8,436 nucleotides of DNA, taken from JAGLTZ01 sp023135015 (GTDB lineage Bacteria; Blakebacterota; Blakebacteria; Blakebacterales; Blakebacteraceae). Made by a program: the position numbers and the translations under genes. The number at the start of each line of letters is the position of its first letter. Position 1 is the first letter of the stretch. Positions 1 to 7,039 of the stretch are shown here, in pieces. The stretch lies in the NCBI GenBank assembly GCA_030631625.1, contig DAOVKT010000114.1:1-8436 (forward strand), written 5' to 3'. The notes under the pieces are model-generated. The model was not told the DNA's origin. It was given only the letters and a program-made list of their open reading frames with translations, and made no database searches.

Positions 1-105
1 AAACGCACAAAGAGTAATAAAGCGAAATAAAGCATTTTGCAAAATTTTTGCGAAATGGCTTGGTTGGCGAAAGGTGGCGGGTCGCAAACCCGCATAAAAC
101 TTGAC

Positions 106-184
<79 letters not shown>

Positions 185-211
185 TAGTAATCCATTGTAA
201 GGCGAGAAGTT

Positions 212-248
212 ACGGGGGGTCGGCTTGAATGCCAGCTCCCCGTTCTTT
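212..248 (+). terminator. Likely intrinsic terminator after tRNA-Ile
   Basis: ACGGGGGG (212-219) pairs with CTCCCCGT (236-243), eight base pairs including one G-U. After a small internal loop a second short stem follows, GGC (222-224) with GCC (231-233), closing a six-base loop. A T-rich tail TTCTTT (243-248) comes directly after. The position 28 nt past the tRNA CCA fits termination of a monocistronic tRNA transcript. The tail is short and interrupted by C, so strength is uncertain. Confidence 0.6.
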
Positions 249-259
249 CATATGAAGTG

Positions 260-278
260 CGATCTGACGATCAGATTG
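260..278. promoter_or_regulatory. Dyad upstream of the symporter promoter, possible operator
   Basis: ATCTGA (262-267) and TCAGAT (271-276) form a perfect 6-bp inverted repeat around CGA, with C260/G278 also complementary. The dyad is about 36 bp upstream of the candidate -35 box, a position where an activator could bind. No known regulator site is recognised and a chance palindrome of this size is possible. Confidence 0.25.
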
Positions 279-311
279 TGCGTGAAGTTCAGCCGAAGTG
301 GTTGTGACTGG

Positions 312-340
312 TTGACAGGCCTTTCTCACTGGACTAACGT
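312..340 (+). promoter_or_regulatory. Sigma70-like promoter for the symporter gene
   Basis: A perfect -35 hexamer TTGACA (312-317) is followed after 17 bp by TAACGT (335-340), which keeps the three most conserved -10 positions (T1, A2, T6). Transcription would begin near 347, leaving a leader of about 27 nt before the ATG at 374. It lies in the only sizeable intergenic space after the tRNA terminator and could drive the genes downstream. The weak middle of the -10 box is the main doubt. Confidence 0.5.
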
Positions 341-373
341 GCCGCGTGTTCTGTTGCTGGAAATGGAGAATAT

Positions 374-1813
374 ATGACTGCGTTTCTCGACCAGGTTCTG
401 TATCACATTACCAACGTACGTGACTTTCTCTGGGGTACACCGCTGGTCGTGCTCCTTATTGGTACGGGCGTCCTCCTGACGATCGCAACACGCGGGATTC
501 AGGTCACCAGACTCTTCGCATCAATCAAGCTCGTATTCAACAAGGAAAGCCGAACGATGGAGGGTGAGGGAGACATCAGTCCCTTCGCCGCCCTGATGAC
601 GGCTCTGGCCGCAACCGTGGGGAATGGGAACATTGCGGGTGTGGCGACCGCTATCGCGATCGGAGGACCTGGTGCGCCTTTCTGGATGTGGCTCTCGGGG
701 TTCTTCGGGATGGCCACCAAGTACGCCGAGGGATTCCTGGGCGTCCGGTTCCGCCGGGTTGCTACGGACGGGACGATGATCGGCGGGCCGATGTACTATG
801 CACGCGATGCGGTGCCGTGGCCGAAAGTGGGCAAGTTCCTGGGGGCGTTCTTCGCTGTAGCGGGAGGGATGACCGCGCTCTTCGGTACCGGGAACATGGC
901 CCAGTCCAATTCGATGGCGCTGGCCTTCAACGACCAGTTCGGGGTCCCTTTCATCGCGACCGCGATAATCCTGACCTTCTTCGTGGGTCTGGTTATCATC
1001 GGGGGTATCAAGCGCATCGGTGCGTGGACCGAGAAACTGGTGCCCACCATGATCGTCTTCTACTTCCTGGGTGCGATGGTCATCCTGATCGCCCGGTTCA
1101 CCGAGATCCCGGCCGCTTTCGTTCTCATATTCAAGTCGGCATTCGGCATCAAGGCTGTGGCCGGCGCCATGATCGGTGTCGGTATCCAGCAGACTATCAG
1201 CCAGGGTGTAAGCAAAGGAGTGCTCTCCAACGAGTCGGGACTGGGGTCGGCTGCAATCGCCCAGGCTGCGGCAAAGAGTGACGACCCGGCCAAAAACGGG
1301 CTCCTGGCCATGACCGGTACCTTCATCGACACCCTCGTGGTCAACACTCTGACGACTTTGAGTATTGTACTTTCCGGCGCCTACAAACTCACAGAAGCAT
1401 GGGGCGGAGGGACCCTGACCTCAACAGCGCTTACCGCGCATGCCTTCAACAGCGTTGTTCCTCTTGGATGGGTCATCCCGATCGCTTCGTTCCTGTTCGG
1501 GTATTCGACCCTGCTCGCGTGGTGTTACTATGGTGAGATATGTTTCAAGTATCTGGTTGGAATCAGGGTGGTAAAGTTGTACCGGTGGGTGTTCCTGGCA
1601 TTGTTGTTTGTCGGGGCGCTCCTGCAGGGACAGCACCTCTACATCGTCTGGTTCGTGGGTGATACATTCAATGCCTTCATGGCGCTACCGAACCTGATCG
1701 CCCTTATCCTGCTGGCGAAGTATGTAAGCCGATTCACCACGGATTACTTCGCCGACAGAGAGGGGGCACTCGAAAGGCTCCGCGGCGGCGGTTACTTCAG
1801 AGAATTACATTAG
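374..1813 (+). CDS. Sodium:alanine/glycine symporter (AGCS family)
   Basis: A 479-residue inner-membrane protein expected to take up alanine and/or glycine driven by Na+. The family signature is clear: GGPGAPFWMWLSGFFG at residues 97-112 fits the PROSITE-type AGCS pattern. Other family blocks are GDISPFAALMTALAATVGNG (66-85, in the substrate/ion-binding region of the LeuT-like fold), MIGGPMYY (135-142) and the later SNESGLGSAAIAQA segment. Many hydrophobic segments fill the chain, the first around residues 23-38, and the length is typical of the family. The ATG at 374 is preceded by GGAG (365-368) five bases upstream, and the N-terminus matches family members, so the start looks secure. It is the first gene after the candidate promoter; the EF-G paralogue begins 22 nt after its stop. 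The exact substrate (Ala, Gly, D-Ala or other) cannot be read from the sequence; alsT, agcS and dagA are all used for such genes. Confidence 0.94.
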   Translation: MTAFLDQVLYHITNVRDFLWGTPLVVLLIGTGVLLTIATRGIQVTRLFASIKLVFNKESRTMEGEGDISPFAALMTALAATVGNGNIAGVATAIAIGGPGAPFWMWLSGFFGMATKYAEGFLGVRFRRVATDGTMIGGPMYYARDAVPWPKVGKFLGAFFAVAGGMTALFGTGNMAQSNSMALAFNDQFGVPFIATAIILTFFVGLVIIGGIKRIGAWTEKLVPTMIVFYFLGAMVILIARFTEIPAAFVLIFKSAFGIKAVAGAMIGVGIQQTISQGVSKGVLSNESGLGSAAIAQAAAKSDDPAKNGLLAMTGTFIDTLVVNTLTTLSIVLSGAYKLTEAWGGGTLTSTALTAHAFNSVVPLGWVIPIASFLFGYSTLLAWCYYGEICFKYLVGIRVVKLYRWVFLALLFVGALLQGQHLYIVWFVGDTFNAFMALPNLIALILLAKYVSRFTTDYFADREGALERLRGGGYFRELH

Positions 1814-1835
1814 AGGAGAGGAATAGAGCAGCACA

Positions 1836-3926
1836 GTGAAAGATTACTCAAGTGACAGCATCCGGAATGTGGCGTTGGTGGGCCACGGAGATTCGGGAAA
1901 GACCACTCTGGTCGATGCCTTCCTTGTTACAGCCGGCGATATAAGCCGGATCGGAAGCGTAGAGGCGGGCAACACGACCTCCGACTTCACCGATGAGGAG
2001 AAGCAGCGGCAGATCACTATCAACACATCCTTCATCTTCACCGAATACGAGGGGAAGAAGCTCAACATCCTCGACACGCCCGGGTTCGCCGACTTCCTGG
2101 CAGAGGTTAAGGGGGCGCTGCGAGTGGTCGAGGGCGCTGTGGTGTTGATGAAGGCGGATGCAGGCCTCGAAGTAGGAACCGAGCAGGTCTGGCGCTACGC
2201 TGAGGAGAGCGGCGTGCCCCGGCTGCTGCTGGTCAACAAGCTGGACAAGGAACATGTCGACTTCCAGAACCTGATTGACACAGCAATTGAACATTTCGGC
2301 ACGGGGATCGCGCCGCTTCAGTTTCCCGTCAACCCGGGTCCCGGCTTCAACACGATCGTGGATCTGTTGAAGAACAAGGCGCTGGTTTTTGAGCAGAACG
2401 GGAAGGGGAATTACAAGGAAATCGACATCCCCGAAAGTGAGGCGGACCGTGCTGCCTCCCTGCGTGAGACCCTGGTCGAAGCCGCCGCCGAAGCCGACGA
2501 CAGCCTGATGGAGAAGTACTTCGAGGAGGGCGATCTGGGCCCGGAAGATATCGTGAGTGGACTGCTCAAGGGGATCCGGGAGGGGACCGTTCATCCTCTG
2601 CTCTGCTGCTCGGCACAGACCAACGTGGGCACGGGACGGGTGATGGAGCTGCTGATCCAGATGGTGCCCTCGCCCGATCAGATGGGCCCGCTGACAGGGA
2701 ACAATCCCGCCAATGACGAAGAGGCGACCCGCGATCGCACCGATAGCGCGCCCTTCAGTGGGCAGGTCTTCAAGACACTCTCGGAAGCGCATGTGGGTGA
2801 GCTTTCTTTCCTGAGGGTCTTCAGCGGAACCCTTTCACAGGGGCAGGAAGTCTACAACAGCTCGAGGAGCTCGAAAGAGAGGATCGGCAGTATAAGCGTA
2901 ATGAAGGGTCACAACCGGTTCGAGGTCGAGAGCGTCCATTCCGGGGACATAGTCGCGCTGGTGAAGCTGAAGGACACCCACACCGGAGACACCCTCTCTG
3001 ACTCTGCCAATCGCTTTCTCTGCCCTCCGATTGAATTTCCCGAGCCGGTCATCCGGATTGCTATCGAGCCGCTGGGCAAGGGGGATGAAGCGAAGCTCTC
3101 CACCGGCCTGCAGAAGCTGCACGAGGAGGATCCGTCGGTCCATATCGATCCCGACCCCGAGCTCCACCAGACTCTCCTCTTCGGGCAGGGAGAGGTGCAG
3201 CTGGAGGTGGTCATCAACAAGCTGCGCAGCCGGTTCGGCGTGGAGGTGGAGATCCATGAGCCGAAGGTGAAGTACCGGGAGACGATCACCAGGGAGTCCT
3301 CGGCCCACGCCCGGCACAAGAAGCAGACCGGGGGGCGGGGGCAGTTCGCCGACGTAAAGGTCAAGCTCGAGCCGAAACCACGGGGTGAAGGTTACGAGTT
3401 CGTCAACAAGATCAGAGGCGGCGCCATCCCCGGCCGGTTCATACCTTCTGTGGACAAAGGTGTGAAAGGGGCCGCATCCAGGGGAGTTGTCGCGGGATAC
3501 CCCTGCGTCGATTTCCAGCTGACGCTGTATGACGGCACTTTTCACGATGTCGACTCCTCCGACGCGGCGTTCCAGCGGGCGGCCTCGATGGGTTTCAAGC
3601 AGGCCTGGAAGGAAGCCGGTCCCATCATGCTAGAGCCGATCTATGACGTGGAGGTAACCGTTCCCGACGATTACACCGGCGACATCATGGCCGATATATC
3701 ATCCCGCCGGGGCAAGGTTGAGGGGGTGACTTCCGAGGGTCCGTTCCAGAGAATCAAAGCGAAGGTGCCCATCGCCGAACTCTACAGGTACTCAACATCA
3801 CTGCGTTCCATGACTCAGGGACGCGCCACACATCGCCGCGAGTTCAGCCACTACGAGCAGGTTCCTCACGACATAATACAGAGGATCATCGGCCAGGCCG
3901 AATTGGAAGAGGAGGAAGAAGATTAA
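1836..3926 (+). CDS. Elongation factor G paralogue (EF-G-2-like translational GTPase)
   Basis: A 696-residue five-domain EF-G-type protein acting on the cytosolic ribosome. G domain: P-loop GHGDSGKT (16-23), switch I RQITI (58-62, where canonical EF-G has RGITI), DTPG (80-83), NKLD (134-137) and a G5-like SA (259-260). Domain II spans about 305-385, III 403-480, IV 481-600 with GGRGQF (499-504) and tip HDVDSS (570-575), and V 600-690, ending in an acidic AELEEEEED tail. Phe84 replaces the switch II histidine (DTPGFADF versus DTPGHVDF), which with the RQITI variant marks the EF-G-2-type paralogue group rather than the main fusA. His570, matching the domain IV tip histidine important for translocation, is kept. 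The start is GTG at 1836, supported by the conserved IRNVALVGH beginning. A purine-rich AGGAGAGGA (1814-1822) lies about 13 nt upstream, rather far for a Shine-Dalgarno site. Its precise role (backup translocase, recycling, stress) is not determinable here. Confidence 0.93.
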   Translation: MKDYSSDSIRNVALVGHGDSGKTTLVDAFLVTAGDISRIGSVEAGNTTSDFTDEEKQRQITINTSFIFTEYEGKKLNILDTPGFADFLAEVKGALRVVEGAVVLMKADAGLEVGTEQVWRYAEESGVPRLLLVNKLDKEHVDFQNLIDTAIEHFGTGIAPLQFPVNPGPGFNTIVDLLKNKALVFEQNGKGNYKEIDIPESEADRAASLRETLVEAAAEADDSLMEKYFEEGDLGPEDIVSGLLKGIREGTVHPLLCCSAQTNVGTGRVMELLIQMVPSPDQMGPLTGNNPANDEEATRDRTDSAPFSGQVFKTLSEAHVGELSFLRVFSGTLSQGQEVYNSSRSSKERIGSISVMKGHNRFEVESVHSGDIVALVKLKDTHTGDTLSDSANRFLCPPIEFPEPVIRIAIEPLGKGDEAKLSTGLQKLHEEDPSVHIDPDPELHQTLLFGQGEVQLEVVINKLRSRFGVEVEIHEPKVKYRETITRESSAHARHKKQTGGRGQFADVKVKLEPKPRGEGYEFVNKIRGGAIPGRFIPSVDKGVKGAASRGVVAGYPCVDFQLTLYDGTFHDVDSSDAAFQRAASMGFKQAWKEAGPIMLEPIYDVEVTVPDDYTGDIMADISSRRGKVEGVTSEGPFQRIKAKVPIAELYRYSTSLRSMTQGRATHRREFSHYEQVPHDIIQRIIGQAELEEEEED
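3910..3924 (+). promoter_or_regulatory. Strong Shine-Dalgarno with ATT start inside the EF-G 3' end
   Basis: AGGAGG (3910-3915) is followed by six bases and ATT (3922-3924), whose last T is the first base of the EF-G stop TAA (3924-3926). In the peptidase frame there is no ATG, GTG or TTG between the preceding stop TAA (3874-3876) and ATG 4204, yet the frame encodes a full lipoprotein signal peptide from about 3940. This spacing makes ATT the best start; ATA at 3931 is a weaker alternative 15 nt from AGGAGG. The same bases encode the acidic tail of EF-G. Confidence 0.5.
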
Positions 3927-6225
3927 TAACATACATAATTGGGTAAAAGTAAGACAGGCGGTCTCATCCGGTCGAATCATCACAGTCGGCTCGCTGTCAG
4001 CGGTTGTCCTGGCTGGCGCACTTACCGTCGGTTGCGCAGGCACAAAGCCGCCCACTCCTTACACGGTTGAGCCGACACCGCCGGCCACTCCCGATCTGGC
4101 CACAATTGAGGCTGTTCCAAAGCTGCGAACTCTGGCCGAGATTCTGGGCCCTATCAGCTTCGATCCGGACACGGTCAAGGCTGGCACGTTCGACACGGGG
4201 CGGATGTGGACTTTTGACGCGCCACCGCTGGACTACTTCGCCGAGGCATACGGGTTCCGACCCGACGATGCATGGATGGAGCACGCCCGCCTGGGGGCGC
4301 TGCGGTTCGGCGGGGGGTGCAGCGCTTCCTTCGTCTCTGCTGAAGGACTCGTTTTCACAAACCACCACTGCGGCCGGAGCTATGTCACGCAGGTGAGTGA
4401 GGAGGGCGAGAACCTGCTTGGGAACGGTTTCTATGCCGCCTCGCTGGAGGAGGAGCGCAAGGTCGACGATCTCTTCGTCGATCAGCTGGTTGAGATCACC
4501 GACGTAACCGACCGGATACACGCAGCGATGGACTCAGCCGAGAGCGACCAGGCTAAAGCCGCCGCCCGGCAGTCTGAAATCGATGCAATCGGGGAAGAAT
4601 TCAACGAGAAGAACGGTCTGAACAACCAGGTGGTCGAGCTCTTCAACGGCGGGCGCTACTCGGTCTATACTTATCGCCGCTTCGAGGATGTGCGCCTGGT
4701 TATGGCGCCCGAGCTGGACATCGGCTATTTCGGCGGTGACCCCGACAACTTTACCTACCCGCGCTACAACCTGGATATCTCCTTCTTCAGGGTGTATGAG
4801 GACGACAAGCCGCTCGACACCTCATCGTTCTATTTCAAGTGGAGCGAGGAAGGCGCCGGTGAGGGCGACCCGGTGTTCGTGGTCGGCAATCCCGGCTCGA
4901 CGTCCCGCCTTAATACGGTGGCCCAGCTGGCATTTGTGCGGGATTACCAGAACCCGTATGTCCTGCATCTCATCCGCAGCCGTATGAAGGTTGTGCGCTC
5001 CTTCCTGGATTCCCATCCCGACATCCCCGACTGGGAGGAGTGGGACAATAGATACTTCGGCCTCTCCAACTCGGAGAAGGCGTACACCGGACAGCAGAAC
5101 GGTCTTCTCAACTCCTGGATACTGGCGAGAAAAGCTGACTGGGAGGAGAGCTTCCGTCAGACAGTCCTGAAAGACCCTGACCTCAAGGAGAAGTACGGCG
5201 ACCCGTGGACCGAGATCGCCGAGGCCAGGCTCGAGTTCGAGCCGTTCGGGAAAGCGATGTTCGTGTTCCGCTTCACCCGGCCCGGAGACTGGCTCGGCTC
5301 GGCACACCTGAACAAGGGGTTCCTGCTGCAGCAGTACCGGTTCATGCTTGAGCAGGGTCTGGCTCCGGATGCAGAGCCGATCCTGTACCTTACTGGAATG
5401 ATCATGGCGCCGATAGATGTACATCCCGATCTAGAGAGAGGCATGCTGGAGGCTCAGCTGGGCGAGCTTCAGCGGTTCCTTGAGGCGGATGATCCTCTGG
5501 TGGAGAGGCTCATTGGTATGCGGCAGCCTTCCTCGGCCGCCGTGGAGCTGCTCAGGCAGACCGTTCTGGGGGATACGACAGAAATAAGGAAACTGCTAGA
5601 GGGGGCCCCGGCGAGTATCGAGAACTCTACAGATCCGTTAGTCGCTGCAATGGATGGCATTATGGGAAGGCTCACGCAGATGCAGATGGCGACCCAGCAG
5701 GTAATGGCCAGGGAGAATGCGGCCGTGGCCAGGCTTGCGCGCGCAGTCTACGATGTCTACGGCACCAGCATTCCCCCCGATGCCACATTTACCCTCCGCA
5801 TCGCTGACGGCGTTGTGACGAGTTACCCGTACAACGGAACGCTGGCGCCCTTCCGGACCACCTTCTTTGGCCTATACGACCGGTGGGCGAGCCATGGCAA
5901 GGTGGATCCGTGGGAGCTGCCCGAGCGGTGGCATAACCCTCCATCCGAGTTCGATCTGGATACGCCGCTCAACTTCGTTTCCACATGTGATATCACAGGA
6001 GGCAACTCAGGCAGTCCCGTGTTGAACAGGAACCTGGAAGTTGTTGGTGTCGCTTTCGACGGCAACATCGAGAGCCTGCCGGGTGAGTTCATTTTCTTGA
6101 CCGAGCTGAACCGGTGTATATCGGTGCATTCGGCGGGTATCCTGGAAGCGATCAGCGACCTCTTCGGCTACAAGGGGCTGGCCGACGAGCTCAGAACGGG
6201 TGCACTGCCCGGCGCCGGGAGGTAG
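3922..6225 (+). CDS. S46-family dipeptidyl-peptidase, DPP7-type, lipoprotein
   Basis: A clan PA serine exopeptidase that removes dipeptides from the N-terminus of peptides outside the cytoplasm; 767 residues if begun at ATT 3922. Residues 1-38 form a lipoprotein signal: basic N-region, hydrophobic IITVGSLSAVVLAGALTV (19-36) and lipobox LTVGC with Cys38. A Pro/Thr-rich linker of about 50 residues follows, then the S46 domain starting at GRMWTFDAPP. Likely triad: His149 in TNHHCG, Asp285 in YNLDISFF and Ser696 in GGNSGSP. Gly714, 18 residues after the Ser, is the position that is Gly in DPP7 (hydrophobic P1) and Arg in DPP11 (acidic P1), favouring DPP7-type specificity. In the block before Asp285, Asn276 and Arg281 match substrate N-terminus-binding residues, but Phe277 replaces the usual Trp. 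ATG 4204 (Met95) is rejected as the start because it falls in the conserved MWTF block and would remove the signal peptide. The gene overlaps the EF-G gene by 5 nt. The family assignment is firm; the start codon is uncertain. Confidence 0.88.
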   Translation: MNNIHNWVKVRQAVSSGRIITVGSLSAVVLAGALTVGCAGTKPPTPYTVEPTPPATPDLATIEAVPKLRTLAEILGPISFDPDTVKAGTFDTGRMWTFDAPPLDYFAEAYGFRPDDAWMEHARLGALRFGGGCSASFVSAEGLVFTNHHCGRSYVTQVSEEGENLLGNGFYAASLEEERKVDDLFVDQLVEITDVTDRIHAAMDSAESDQAKAAARQSEIDAIGEEFNEKNGLNNQVVELFNGGRYSVYTYRRFEDVRLVMAPELDIGYFGGDPDNFTYPRYNLDISFFRVYEDDKPLDTSSFYFKWSEEGAGEGDPVFVVGNPGSTSRLNTVAQLAFVRDYQNPYVLHLIRSRMKVVRSFLDSHPDIPDWEEWDNRYFGLSNSEKAYTGQQNGLLNSWILARKADWEESFRQTVLKDPDLKEKYGDPWTEIAEARLEFEPFGKAMFVFRFTRPGDWLGSAHLNKGFLLQQYRFMLEQGLAPDAEPILYLTGMIMAPIDVHPDLERGMLEAQLGELQRFLEADDPLVERLIGMRQPSSAAVELLRQTVLGDTTEIRKLLEGAPASIENSTDPLVAAMDGIMGRLTQMQMATQQVMARENAAVARLARAVYDVYGTSIPPDATFTLRIADGVVTSYPYNGTLAPFRTTFFGLYDRWASHGKVDPWELPERWHNPPSEFDLDTPLNFVSTCDITGGNSGSPVLNRNLEVVGVAFDGNIESLPGEFIFLTELNRCISVHSAGILEAISDLFGYKGLADELRTGALPGAGR

Positions 6226-6286
6226 AATCTGGCTCGGAGCTGTGATCCTTGTTCTGCAGAAGCCGCCTGTCTGATGAGGTGAGCCA

Positions 6287-7039
6287 ATGTCGGGACATTC
6301 GAAATGGGCGTCGATCAAGCGGAAGAAGGCTAAGACCGACGCCATCCGAGGACGGCTCTTTTCACGCCTGACCCGTGAGATAATCGTTTCGGCTCGCGTT
6401 GGCGGAGGGGATCCCGACCAGAATCCCAGACTGCGCACCGCCATCGAGAATGCCAAAGCCGGCAACCTCCCCAACGATAACATCGAGCGTGCGATCAAAC
6501 GCGGGACCGGGGACCTGCCCGGTGTCACCTACGAGTCGGCCATGTACGAGTTGTATGCGCCCGGTGGTGTTGCCGTGCTGGTGGAGACACTGACCGATAA
6601 CAAGAATCGTACGGTTGGCGAGATACGGCACATCCTGAGCAAGGTGGGAGGCAGCCTCGCCGAAACGGGCAGTGTGAGCTGGCAGTTCGATGCCAAGGGG
6701 ACATTTGTTGTCGAAGCAGGGGACACCGATGAAGACGGGCTGATGATGGTTGTGCTGGAGGCCGGGGCCGAGGACATGGAGCTCGAAGGCGATGCCTACT
6801 TCATCACCTGCCCGGTCGAAGCGTTCGGGGCGGTCAAAGACGCGCTTCAGGAGTCCGAGATTCCCTTCCGGGATGCCCAGATCAGCCAGGTTCCGAAGAA
6901 CTATATCCAGCTTGATTCCTCCGAACAGAGGAAGGTGCTGAGACTGCTTGAATCGATCGAGGAGCAGGGTGACGTGCAGAATGTATACACCAACCTGGAT
7001 ATTGCAGAAGACGTTCTCGAGACTGCCGGGGAGGCGTGA
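6287..7039 (+). CDS. yebC: YebC/PmpR/TACO1-family protein
   Basis: A 250-residue cytosolic protein of the usual family length. The hallmark N-terminus MSGHSKWASIKRKKAKTDA (1-19) is followed by RGRLFSRLTREI, the NPRLRTAIENAKAGNLP block, GTGDLPG and YELYAPGG, then TDNKNRTVGEIRHI and GGSLAETGSVSWQF, all typical. Family members have been described as DNA-binding regulators (PmpR-type) and, more recently, as ribosome-associated factors that ease translation of difficult stretches; the mitochondrial homologue TACO1 is a translational activator. The sequence alone cannot choose between these roles. ATG 6287 has GAGGTGA (6276-6282) four bases upstream. A 61-nt gap without an obvious terminator separates it from the peptidase gene. 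Its stop overlaps the ruvC start, so it is translationally linked to the ruv genes, a common bacterial arrangement. Confidence 0.96.
   Translation: MSGHSKWASIKRKKAKTDAIRGRLFSRLTREIIVSARVGGGDPDQNPRLRTAIENAKAGNLPNDNIERAIKRGTGDLPGVTYESAMYELYAPGGVAVLVETLTDNKNRTVGEIRHILSKVGGSLAETGSVSWQFDAKGTFVVEAGDTDEDGLMMVVLEAGAEDMELEGDAYFITCPVEAFGAVKDALQESEIPFRDAQISQVPKNYIQLDSSEQRKVLRLLESIEEQGDVQNVYTNLDIAEDVLETAGEA

Noticed and set aside
2..97. Open frame entering from the left edge and ending in TAA at 95-97, possibly the C-terminus of an upstream gene
   Set aside because: It has about 31 codons, no recognisable protein similarity, and A/T-rich, Lys/Arg-heavy codons unlike the genes here. It ends only eight bases before the tRNA. 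It cannot be supported without more upstream sequence.
93..98. CATAAA as a -10 box for the tRNA
   Set aside because: No -35 match lies at 16-18 bp spacing (TTGGCG is 23 bp away), and it would put the transcription start at the mature tRNA 5' end.
1848..2792. Long (314 residues) antisense open frame opposite the EF-G gene
   Set aside because: It lies wholly inside a clearly conserved gene in a G+C-rich genome, where antisense frames stay open through codon bias. The translation shows no domain. The same holds for the 236-residue antisense frame at 2835-3545.
3939..4040. TTG 3939 as a peptidase start through a frameshift
   Set aside because: That frame gives a non-hydrophobic, Gly/Ser/His-rich translation with no signal-peptide character, whereas the S46 frame itself encodes a clean signal peptide.
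4204..6225. ATG 4204 as the start of the S46 peptidase
   Set aside because: It would begin inside the conserved MWTF block, has no good ribosome-binding site, and would drop the in-frame lipoprotein signal peptide and lipobox.
6252..6261. TTCTGCAGAA palindrome before yebC as an operator
   Set aside because: Perfect 10-bp palindromes are expected several times by chance in a window this long, and it matches no regulator site I know, including SOS boxes.
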